A stretch of 64,000 bases of DNA, taken from positions 54,224,064 through 54,288,063 of the forward strand of contig CAMZMU010000063.1 in the NCBI GenBank assembly GCA_947311845.1. Direction: 5' to 3'. Every line of letters begins with the position of its first letter. Position 1 is the first letter of the stretch. The notes below the pieces were generated by a model, which saw only the letters and a list, made by a program, of their open reading frames with translations, was not told the origin of the DNA and ran no database searches. The position numbers and the translations under genes are program-made. Positions 46,661 through 56,481 of this stretch are shown here, in pieces. Source of the DNA: Poa pratensis (taxonomy: Eukaryota > Streptophyta > Magnoliopsida > Poales > Poaceae).

Positions 46661-49600
46661 ATGGGCGACTACGGCAACGCCATGATGCGGAACCAGGACG
46701 CGGGCGTGCAGTCCCGCGTCAAGGCGCAGAGCCGCGCCAACCTCCTCCAGCTCAAGCTCGTAAGCCTTCGCCTTCGCCTTCGCCGCGCCCCCCTAAACCC
46801 TAACCCTAGCGCGTCGCCTTTCTCCGTTCGATTTCGTTTTCTATATCTGGGATCTGATTCCGTGTTGCGGTTTGGTTGCAGATCGGGCAGAGCCATCCGA
46901 CGGGGCTCACGACCAACCTGCTGAAGCTGTTCGAGCCGCGGCCCCCGCTCGAGCACAAGCCGCCGGTCGAGAAGCGCAAGTTGCCAGCTTATAGTGGTAA
47001 GCATGCTCCCATCGTGAAATTCTGTCTGCAGTTTATGCGAGCCACGAGCGGCGTTGCTGATAGGCTCTTGTTTGATTGGTGTGCAGGGATTGCGCAGTTT
47101 GTGTCCGGGTTTGCGGAGCCTGGTGACCCCGAGTATGCTCCGCCAGTCCCCACGTGCGAGACTAGGGTATGTTTTTTGGACACTGCTCCTGCAGTTTGCG
47201 CTGAATTATCAGATGCTGGCATTCTGCAGCGCTATCCTTGTCCCAAGCTGTGTGGTCATAATCATATAGTACATCATGCTATGATATTATTCTTGCATAT
47301 GATTTTTTCAATTGTCACTTCGTAATTAGTCTTTGCAGGGGTTTTTCTTGGGCATTTTAGTTCCACTGAAATAGTATGAGAATAAAGATATTGTTAACGA
47401 GTGCTGGCATCAAACTGTTACGGTATCACTGTTATCATGTGAATTTTGATAATAGGCTCTTCTAGATTGGTCCAGTGATTTAATTCAAAGTTAATTGCTG
47501 GATGCCATAATTTCATCTGAATTTTCTTCTGCGATGTCAAATAAGCCAGGTTTAGATTTGAATACTCACACTGGGATGTTACCCTCGTTTCAAGCTAATA
47601 TTTGTACGAGAGCAATTTACAGGGTGTTAAGAACTATTTTGCTCAATTTCGTCCCTTGTTAGTGCTCCAAGGTTATCAGTTTTATACTTATCTTTGTTGC
47701 TACTTTCTCTTATTTTGTTAGTATCAAATTTACTTTATGCAGGCTGAAAAGAAGGATAGAATTCGCTAACTTAAGCTTGAGGAAGGTGCAGCTAAGGTTG
47801 CTGAAGAGCTTCAGAAGTGTAAGTTATTTCTCAAGTCACACTGCCCTGTTTTTCTACTATATATATGATAAAATGTTGTTGATTAATAAATTCTTGTGTG
47901 TAGATGACCCACAAAATGACCCCAATGTCACTGGAGATCCGTACAAAACGCTCTTTGTTGCAAGACTGGTGAGTATTTTTACTGTGCCATTCAGGCGTAC
48001 TTTTCCGTGAAAAAAATATAATGAATATGTTGTAACTTAATGCTTGCTGAATGTGCGAAACTATTGCAGAACTATGAGACATCGGAACAGAAGGTCAAAA
48101 GGGACTTCGAAGCTTATGGGCCTATTAAAAGGGTAAGTATACGTGGCAAATCCCAGTGCAGGTGAAGTTATTCCTCATTGGTAAGGTTTTCAATGATTGT
48201 AGTCGGTAAGCTGTCATGGGTGAAGTCTGGGGAAATTGTTTCACTGCCGTATATAGCTTTCTCGCAGTTCCTATCAAAGAGCGCTACTTGGAAACAAGTC
48301 ATTCTAGGTTTTCTCTTGTTGCTTGCACCTTGCAACTAATTAGGAACCTTTGACATTTCTTTTTTTCCAAAAAACTGAAGATACTTATTAGCTTTGTTCT
48401 GCTTAATGTTTTTTAGAAGCTGCAGCAAATGTTCCTTTTCCAAAGGACATTGAGGAACTGTCCCTCTATGTTCTGTTTCTGTTTCTTCTTTATAGAAAAT
48501 GTAGTATTACTTTATGTTTTAGAGCTGACAAAATATGATCTCTTTTTGTGTATTTGTGTTTCCTACACATAGGGTGTATAGGCATATTTCAGTTCGGGAG
48601 GTGCTTTCTGTAAGCCTTCTTTTAACTATGTGGGAAGTAGATGTCAATGTAGCAATTTGATACATGGCTTGGTATAAATAAGTAAACACATTTCTGACAT
48701 GTCGGTAATCAATTAGTATTTCACATTAAATCCTTGGTAAGTCATTTTAATTAGACTATTGTTGAACATGTGAAGACTGGAAGATTTTTCTGGTAAACAA
48801 ATGTGCGTGCACAGGTAATTTTGATGCTCGATTTTTTGTCTTTTTATCTTGAGAAAAATCTTGGGATCAGAACAAATGATTTGCTTCTACCGAAAGGCAC
48901 CAAGGTAGTGTTACTTTTATGATTTGTTCTTCCTACTCCCGCAAATCTCCCAAATTGATTAAATGGAGCAAATAAGCTTGAAGAGTTCTTACACCGGCAG
49001 AAGTAAGTGTATAGATCACTTATGTCTTAAAAAGCAGCTTACCTGTAGGCGATTTCTACACCGAGACCTAACTGGGTAGGTCCGTTGGTGAGTGTAGTAT
49101 TTATAGTTACTTTCCATGACCTGTTACTGCTGCCAAGTTCTGCTTCTCATGGAGGAAACGGCAGACGATTATAATTTTGAAGGCATCTCTCAACTCTTAG
49201 AGTTGAAGAATCTTCTTCATTTCCCTGTGTGTAAGGAATACTTACCCATCCTGCACTATTATCACCTTGATTCATGTAATTGCTCTGGCTATTTTGTTTG
49301 TCTTGACCACAAAGGTTGAACAAATTATAAGCAACAATGGTGAGGGCACCCTGGTATAGTATTTAGTCTCATATGTACACCTTTTGCTTCTTTTAAGTAA
49401 GTTCCCTGGTAAGGGGGTGGCCAATGAATTTTCCAACTTGCGCGAATCGAGCAGACTTTGTGTTCATGTCTGCTTGTATGTACACCTTTTCCTTCTTTTA
49501 AGTAAGTCCCTGGTAAGGGGGTGGTCAATGAATTTTCCAACATGCGCGAATCGACCAGACTTCATGTGTTCATGTGTGCTGGATTTCAATCCTCACGTGG

Positions 49601-51165
49601 AAGCTCTACATATGCAAGGTTAGCGCGGCTAATTAGGCTAATGCCTTCTTGTCGTGCACCATAAAATAAGTTTTTTAGCCGAACAAACTAATATCTGTAG
49701 TGATACCCAGTAGTATTCCTTAGTCCAATGCAGCTGTATTTCTTAGAAGTTGCTAATTACTGTTTTGAGCTATGCAGGTGCGGCTCGTGACTGACAAGGT
49801 AACAAATAAACCTAGAGGATATGCATTTGTAGAGTTTGCGCACACCCGGGACATGAAAAGTAAGTTTGTGTTCAGCAATTGTTCAATATAGGCTTGTTTG
49901 GCTTTGTTGATGTGTGACCATCTTATGCCCCTTCTTTGTTGTCACAGGTGCTTATAAGCAAGCTGATGGGAGAAAAGTGGACAACAAGAGGGTGCTTGTT
50001 GACGTAGAACGTGGTAGAACTGTTCCAAATTGGCGCCCTAGAAGATTGGGCGGTGGACTTGGATCAAGTAGGATTGGTGGTGTAGATGCTGCCCAGAAGC
50101 ATTCTTCTAGGTACATTCGTCTCCTTGTTTTAGTTTCTTGAAGCATTGTTTCTTGGAATAATATAAGAACTGTTATGATTGCTCCAGTGTTCATCGCAAA
50201 TGCCTTGCATATTGCTGAATTTTCTTGTTAGTTAGAGCACTTCTGCATGATTGCTATGTTAGGATATAAAAGCACTACTAATTTAATAGTGACTTTGGTT
50301 GTAGTAGGTGTATAAACTGTGAAGTAGCAGTGGGGGGCTTTGGGGTATTACTGATGTTCTTCGTATGCTATACTATTATATCTAGTTTGTGTGTTGTCCT
50401 AATATGATTTTGTTTCAACTTATCAGAGAGCTACAGAATGCTGCTGGGCGCCCCAGATCAGAAGAGCCTAGGAGGGATGATCGTCCTGCAGATCGGTAAG
50501 CCTTTGATATCCTTACATTGTTCATCTTCCAGTGATGCTTATATTAAGCTTTGATCACATTTTACTTTTGTTGCAGGGATCGGGAGAAATCTCGTGAAAG
50601 GGTACGGGAAAGAGACCGTGAAGAGAGACCCCGCGAACGATCCCATGACAGGAGTCGTGATCCAAGGGAAGAGAGGCACCACCATAGAGATCGTGAGAGA
50701 ACTCGGGACAGAGAACGAGACCAGGAGAAAGACCGTGGGCGTGACCGCCGTGATAGGGATAGGCACAAGGACCATGGCAGGGACCGAGACCAGGATAGAG
50801 ATAGGAAACGTGAGCGCTCCCATGGCCGGGGCAGGGATCGCGACAGAGATTACGAGCGTACAAGTCATGAGCAGGACCCTGCCAGGGACCGAGAATACAA
50901 ACGTGTGCGGCATGAACACGACCGTGGTCACTTGCAGGAAATTGATGCTGAATATGGTAATGGTGAGCCCAGCTATAACCAACATGAACATCACAGAAGC
51001 CATGAGCAGTATGGTTATGGCCAAGATGGATATGGGCCTGAGACTGAGCGCCCAAAGAGACATGATCATTACCGTGATGATCCACACAGTAAAATGGCAA
51101 CCAATTATCAGGGGCAGCCTGACGATGCAGAACCTGATGCCCCGGAGGAAGGTGAGGCATTCTAG
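46661..51165 (+). CDS. U1-70K: U1 snRNP 70 kDa protein gene, ten exons, in-frame stop in exon 4
   Basis: Exons: 46661-46759, 46882-46996, 47087-47166, 47743-47818, 47904-47968, 48070-48132, 49778-49859, 49948-50110, 50427-50495 and 50577-51165. All borders are GT/AG and phases agree, giving 467 codons. The N-terminus holds the U1-specific segment ([14 protein letters not shown]). One RRM follows at about 138-216, with RNP2 LFVARL (140-145) and RNP1 RGYAFVEF (179-186), then [19 protein letters not shown]. The tail is rich in RD/RE/RS dipeptides. The protein binds U1 snRNA stem-loop I and acts in 5' splice-site recognition in the nucleus. Codon 107 (47767-47769) is TAA between DRIR and LKLEEG, upstream of the RRM. 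As written the product ends at 106 residues. No other lesion is seen, so this is either a recent null copy or a sequence error. Intron 6 is long (1645 bp). Confidence 0.9.
46795..46809 (+). promoter_or_regulatory. telo-box-like motif in U1-70K intron 1
   Basis: AAACCCTAACCCTAG lies 36 bp into intron 1. Telo-box motifs (AAACCCTAA) near the start of plant housekeeping and translation genes are known regulatory elements. The role here is inferred from sequence and position. Confidence 0.4.
48964..49128 (+). repeat. dispersed repeat (MITE-like) in U1-70K intron 6
   Basis: It starts GGAGCAAATAAGCTTG, contains AAAAGCAGCTTACCTG and GGCGATTTCTACA, and ends with AGTGTAGTATTTATAGTTAC. The reverse complement of 51615-51778 matches it over its length with moderate divergence. 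The element class was not identified. Confidence 0.75.
49374..49583 (+). repeat. tandem duplication in U1-70K intron 6
   Basis: Two units of 105 bp start at 49374 and 49479 (TGTACACCTTTT). They share TTCTTTTAAGTAAGT, GGTAAGGGGGTGG and CAATGAATTTTCCAAC with a few substitutions. They do not overlap an exon. Confidence 0.88.
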
Positions 51166-51416
51166 GGAGGAACTACCAGGTTAGCAGAGCTGGCGAATAC
51201 ATGAACTGATACTTGAGAGCTGTGGCAAGTCCTGTTAACTTTGGAATATCATTGTCATTTCGGCCGTTACTATTGGTTGTCACCCTGCTTAGAAGCAAAA
51301 TTGGTTTGTTGTAGCCTACTTATAGACTTTCAGCCTAATTATGTTTTGGCATTTTTGTTTGTTGTACGGTGTCTGTAATAATTAGCCTAATCATGATGTT
51401 GGGTTATGGTTTTTGA

Positions 51417-51860
51417 ACTTGTTTGTGACGATCAATGTAATTTAAAGACAATCCTCAATCAATGTGAACTCGTTATTCCCTTGAGAAAAAGAACTTGGCT
51501 TCTTGTACAGTAGTATATTTGTTGCTCTCCGTCTATTAAGACAAGGCACGCTGAGTATTCTAAAAAAAAGATAAGGCACGCCGTTGGCGTGCTCTCGAAG
51601 AAAAGCAACTTTAGCGGTTACAAGTCATAGAAAGTAACTATAAATACTACACTCAAAAGCAGACATACAAAATTTTGTGTCGCTGTAGAAATCGCCGGCA
51701 GATAAGCTGCTTTTCAAGACACAAGTTCTCTACACTTACTCTGGCGGGTGTAAGAACTCTGCCAAGCTTATTTGCTCCAGTTTGTGGTGGTACTTGTTTG
51801 TGATGATCAATGTAATTTTGAAGACAATTCTCAATCTATGTGAACTCGTCATTCTCTTGA
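51417..51860 (+). repeat. direct repeats flanking an insertion, 3' of U1-70K
   Basis: A segment of about 69 bp at 51417-51485 recurs at 51792-51860, with words such as GATCAATGTAATTT, TGTGAACTCGT and ATTC.CTTGA. Between the copies lies about 300 bp that includes the inverted MITE-like copy (51615-51778). The repeats are too long for a usual target duplication. A local tandem duplication of 3' flanking sequence is more likely. Confidence 0.75.
51615..51778 (-). repeat. second, inverted copy of the intron-6 repeat
   Basis: On the minus strand it begins GGAGCAAATAAGCTTGG and runs through AAAAGCAGCTTATCTG to GTAGTATTTATAGTTAC. It is in inverted orientation to 48964-49128 and about 2.5 kb away. 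Confidence 0.75.
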
Positions 51861-51948
51861 TGTGGTAGTTACTGCTGTCTGCTGATGTACAACTGCAGAT
51901 GTACTACGGGCAAGTTTGTGGTTGTTTAGCGGCTTCTACTTATTTACT

Positions 51949-52010
51949 CCCTCCGGTTCAATATATAACTGCTATGCATGTAGTTCTAAACAAACTTTGT
52001 CAATAAAATA
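51949..52010 (+). mobile_element. Stowaway-like MITE terminus (partial)
   Basis: CTCCCTCCGGTTCAATATATAA after a TA dinucleotide (51947-51948) resembles the 5' end of grass Stowaway (Tc1/Mariner) MITEs. No matching inverted end was found before the next element. Duplicated segments (ATGAGATATACTGTATACAA and GATGCCGTCGGATC) fill 52009-52200. Confidence 0.4.
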
Positions 52011-52217
52011 TGAGATATACTGTATACAACATGGCATGAGTGTATTTGTCCAAGGGTATTAAGTGGATCCACTAGAGATGCCGTCGGATCTGGTACATGA
52101 GTGTATATGAGATATACTGTATACAACATGGCATGAGTGTATGAGATATACTGTAGTGCGCCATGGCATCAGATGCCGTCGGATCCTCTAGAGTGTCATG
52201 GACGGTTGTAAAGCTAA

Positions 52218-54422
52218 GAGCATCTCCACCGGTACCCCCGATACGGCCCCCGATGGCTATTTGGGCGGCGGGAGCGAAAACGGGCTCACAGCGGCGCCCC
52301 CCAAAGGGCGCCGGCACATTTTCGAGCCCAATAGAATAGCCGGCAAGCCCAAAAGAGTCCCTCGCCACAGGGGGTGAATTGGGAGCGCCGGCGCTCGTTG
52401 CCACGTCGGAAATAGACGCCGGGCCCTTCTGTCAGTCGAACAAAGCCGATTCCCCACCCGCGATCTCCTCCCACCCCTAGCAGAGCCGCCGTCGCCGTCG
52501 CTGCTGCTCACCTGCCCACCCACCCCAACCTCCCTGATTCCGCCGTCGCCCCTAGCAGAGGATCGTACCACCGCCGCCGAGCCATCCCGCCGCCGTTGAA
52601 GCAGATTTTTTGAGCCACCACATCGTCATCGCCGCACCACCGCACCGCCGAGGTCTGCCGGTGCCAGCGCTGGTCGCCTGCATCATGGAGTGACTCCGGT
52701 ACCTGCCAGTACCCCTCCTACGCAGCAGGACTCTGGTACGTACCACTAGCTCGGCTACGATTCCGTCTTGTTCGTCGGCTGTGTGCGACGCCGGCAAGGT
52801 GTTCGGCGGATTGACCCAATGGACAGCGACGATGAGATGATGGTGGAGCTCCTGAAGTCAGAAGATGCCGACAACGCCGCTCGGCGTAATCAGCAGATCC
52901 TCATCCTGACCTCGATGCTTCGTATCCGGCAGCATGTCGACGCCAGCACCATTCGCCGAGGCGGTTCCAGGCCTGGCAAGGCGAAGAACAAGGACCGGCA
53001 CCGCCTTGTAGGTGCTCTGCTGCTGGACACCGACTATTTCAAGGACGGCTCAACGCAGACGCCGAAAGAGTTCCGCCGCCGTTTCAGGATGAACAAGGAT
53101 CTGTTCATGCGCATTGTCTTCGGCGTCCGAGAGTACGATGACTACTTCAAGTGCAAGAAAGATTGCACCGGGCTTTGGGGTTTCTCCTCGGTGCAGAAAT
53201 GCACGGCTGCCCTCCGGTGTATTGCCTATGGAGCTCCTCCGGATACACAAGATGACTATCTGCGTATGTCCGAGAGCACAACATCTCAATGTGTTCTGAG
53301 GTTTTGCAGGGCTGTAGTTGCTGTGTTCGGCCCAGTCTACCTGAGAGAACCTAATACAGAAGATACAAATCGGATCTTGGCACAAAATGCAGCAAGAGGA
53401 TTTCCTGGCACAAAATCGATTGCATGCACTGGGGATGGAAGAACTGTCCGTTTGGATGGCAAGGACTGTACAAGGGTCATACCGGCGAGTGCAGCGTGAT
53501 ACTTGAAGCTGTTGCTGATCAGGACCTATGGATCTGGCATGCTTTCTTTGGAATGACAGGAACTCACAATGACATCAATGTGCTGCAGCGATCCCCGGTG
53601 TTTGCTAGGCTCACAGAAGGGCACTCTCCTCCCGTCAACTTTGTGATCAATGGCCATGAATACACCAAAGGTTACTATCTAGCAGATGGTATCTATCCAG
53701 CTTGGTCTACTTTTGTGAAGACAATAGCAGACCCTCGCACGGAGAAGCACTCTTGGTTTGCAAAGTGCCAGGAGGCTTGCAGGAAGGATGTTGAGAGGGC
53801 TTTCGGTGTGCTCCAGCAGCGATTTGCTATTGTTCGATACCCTGCTCTCACCTGGTCGGAGTCGTAGATGTGGGAGGTCATGAACTATTGTGTGATCATG
53901 CACAACATGATCATTGAGAATGAGCGTGATGCCCCAGTCCATGATAACCATCAATTTGATTTCCAGGGTCCTCTTGCGGAGCTGGACGAGGTGCCGGCCG
54001 AGTTTGCTGCCTTCATCAGCATGCATCAAGAAATTCGCGACGCCACACTCCATGCTGAGCTTCGCCAAGATCTTGTGGAGCATCTGTCGAGCCTCAAAGG
54101 AAATCTTTGAGTTTGTGTTCATCGGCCGTTTGTTTGTGTGAACTATGTTTGAATAATTCTATTTATGTTGTGTGGAACAGTTTATTTATTTGGATCAGAG
54201 TTTGTAATAAATTTGTTTGAGACTAGGTTGTAATAATTTTGGTTGAACTATGTTTAATTTGTTATGCTTTGATTGTATATTTTTTATTAAAGAAATTGTA
54301 TTGGGGCCGAACTATCGGGGACGCCGCTGTGAAATCGGCCTCCCCAAATCGCAAGTGCCCTGCCGGCGCCCCGAATAGCCGACGCTGCCGGCGACGATTT
54401 GGGGGTACCGGTGGAGATGCTC
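52218..54422 (+). mobile_element. PIF-Harbinger DNA transposon
   Basis: TIRs GAGCATCTCCACCGGTACCC at 52218 and inverted at 54422 are identical for more than 20 bp. The target duplication TAA (52215-52217 and 54423-54425) is exact. The 2205-bp element contains a transposase reading frame but no recognisable Myb-like second gene, which autonomous Harbinger elements usually carry. Confidence 0.94.
52819..54110 (+). pseudogene. PIF-Harbinger transposase (frameshift and stop)
   Basis: The start codon ATG at 52819 opens [16 protein letters not shown], a typical start for plant PIF transposases. The N-terminal part continues with [19 protein letters not shown] and [16 protein letters not shown]. 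Near 53410 a small deletion shifts the frame. The DDE-type nuclease core resumes with [12 protein letters not shown], which contains the first catalytic Asp, then [29 protein letters not shown] and [17 protein letters not shown] at 53865-53867 interrupts the last helical part ([18 protein letters not shown]), which ends at TGA 54108-54110. The copy is inactive. Confidence 0.9.
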
Positions 54423-54425
54423 TAA

Positions 54426-54932
54426 GCATGGAAATAAGTGCAACCTAGAGATATAATCAGACTTAGCGTTCATAGGCGGGTATGGTGTGGCACTGTGGCG
54501 TGAGGCTAGTGGGCGGAACGGATTGCTTTGGGGCGCCTGGTGCTTCGTACTATGGACTGGTGCGACCCGGACGAGACGGGGCCTCCGTACGTTTGCATGG
54601 ACTTGTCACTTGTCCCGGCCGTCCTCAGCCACCACCGCGGCGCCGGCAGGCCGGCCTCCCTCGTTAGCGTGCTCCCGGCACCGTACGTCGCGCGCTCTCC
54701 CCGGCGCCGCCCTGTGCTCTCCTCGGACCTGCCATGCCCCGCTCCGCCCGTAGACACATGCCCAGCACAGTTTCCCAACATGTCGCCTCCGTGTATGCCG
54801 CCGCCCAGCTCGTCGCCTAGGTGATTTCCATAGACGACAACAGCCACAAAATTCGGCTCGGTGCTATAATGACTGCTGCTTAAAGACTACAGATTCTATC
54901 GTGTACATGAATTTTACATTTGACACGTTAAC
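54426..54932. other. GC-rich spacer and probable copia LTR remnant
   Basis: Positions 54480-54830 are GC-rich and open in several frames, without motifs I recognise. The last part (to 54932) probably includes an LTR remnant of the minus-strand copia fragment, starting TGTTAACGTG at 54933 and reading leftwards. Its far end could not be fixed. Confidence 0.45.
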
Positions 54933-55978
54933 AAACCCCCTCAATGACAACGGACGAAGGTTTAAGTTGTGTTTGAACAATTCCTGTAACCGAACAGACA
55001 ATAGTTTTGTAAACCCGTCTGCTACTTGATCTTAAGAGGGTATGAACCAATGTCCAATGCCTTGCACGCCACACGATCCTGAACAAAATGGAAGTCAACT
55101 TCTGCTTGGTCCGTGCATGAAATACCAGGGTTGCCGACAAGTACGTCGCGCCAAGATTATCACACCAAAGAACCGTCGTCCGGGACTGAAAAACTCCAAG
55201 CTCTCCAAGCAATGACTATATCCAAACAATTTCAGAAGTAGCATTCGCGAGAACTTTGATTCAGCTTCTGTGGTCGAGCGAGAGACAGTCGCCTGTTTGT
55301 GCGCACTCCAAGATATCAAGTTGGATCCGAAGAAACCAGCAAAACCACTTGTGGACTTCCGATCGTCCAGGCAACCTACCCAATCTGCGGCAGAGAAGGC
55401 ACTCACCAATGTGGAAGAGGATCGCCGAATAGCCATACCAGTGGACGCAAATGTGATCAAGATACCGGGGAATTCGTTTCACCGCCGTCCAGTGCACGCT
55501 GGTAGGGGGATGGAGATACCAACACACCTTGTTTACCGAATAAGAAATATCAAGCAGTGTAAGAACCAGGTACTAAAGAGCACCCACGGTACTGCGATAT
55601 CTTGTTGTCTCCTCAGGGTGAAGAGGGTCACCAATGGAGACGAGAGCTTCTCAGTGAGATACAAAGGTGTTGTAACTCCTTAGCTGGTATGCATACCAAC
55701 TCGACGAAGTAAATCTTGCACATATTTGGTTTGGGAGAGAATAATACCATCCGCAACATGCTTCACTTCAATGCCAAGAAAATAGTGAAGGTCTCCAAGA
55801 TCTTTGAGAGCAAATGAGGCCCACAGATCGCGACGGAGATGCCGAATGGAAACATATGAGGATCTAGGCACGATGATATCATCGACATAGATGGGCACAT
55901 AAAGAACCGTGTCACCAGAAGTATAGATGAACAAGGATGTATCAACACGTGAAGAGGTAAAGCCGAGACTCGGTGACA
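54933..55978 (-). pseudogene. copia C reverse transcriptase and RNase H remnant
   Basis: On the minus strand the RT segment (56006-55680) shows SRVDTSLFIY, the catalytic YVDDIIVP and [15 protein letters not shown]. RNase H segments follow with [27 protein letters not shown] and [13 protein letters not shown] in shifted frames. A purine tract ATTGAGGGGGTT precedes the LTR-like TGTTAAC. Gag to early RT are missing because the Tat-like gypsy LTR begins at about 55979. The fragment is heavily broken. Confidence 0.85.
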
Positions 55979-56462
55979 TGGGTATGCCTATCGGGTACCC
56001 TACCATGAGGGTACCTGGTTTACGTATCGACTAGGCCCAACTATCAGAGCCTACATGAAGCCCATGAAGGGAGGCCCACGAAGATGGAGTATCCTCCAAG
56101 TTTGGCGAAGCAATAGTCGGTTTAGAGTTTCCTTACTTGTAAATCGAGTCGGTTACGAACACCCGAGACCCAGCCTATTATTTAAGGACTGGGAGGGCCA
56201 TCGAACCAGACAACGAACCACCAGAGCCACAAACCCTAGCGAGATCGACATCTCGCCGGGATCCTTGTAACCATCATATTCACAAATCAATAACAGACAG
56301 GCAGGACGTAGGGGTGTTACCTCCACACGAGGGCCCTGAACCTGGGTAAAATCTTTGCCCTGCTTGTCAGCCGACGATACTTCCAGCTCTACCACGTTCT
56401 CTCCCCCATATTCATAACCTAGGGACCTTAACCATGGGTCTTGATGAGTCTACCCCTCGTCA
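55979..56462 (+). repeat. 5' LTR of the Tat-like element
   Basis: The repeat starts at TGGGTATGCC, with TGACATGGG five bases earlier as the alternative start, and ends CCCCTCGTCA two bases before the primer-binding site. It contains TATTATTTAAGG as a likely core promoter region. The matching 3' LTR is outside the window, so the start is approximate. Confidence 0.7.
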
Positions 56463-56464
56463 AG

Positions 56465-56481
56465 TGGCGCCGTCTGTGGGA
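56465..56481 (+). other. primer-binding site of the Tat-like element
   Basis: TGGCGCCGTCTGTGGGA lies two bases after the LTR end. It is a motif common to many plant gypsy elements. Confidence 0.8.

Noticed and set aside
50539..51160. Open minus-strand frames across U1-70K exon 10
   Set aside because: They mirror the Arg/Asp-rich dipeptide repeats of the sense strand and have no domain of their own.
52065..52196. GGATCCTCTAGAGT and GGATCCACTAGAG, which resemble cloning-vector polylinkers
   Set aside because: The match breaks after about 14 bases and sits in a locally duplicated genomic segment, so vector contamination is unlikely.
54482..54847. Overlapping open frames on both strands
   Set aside because: These are GC-rich chance frames between two elements with no conserved motif seen.
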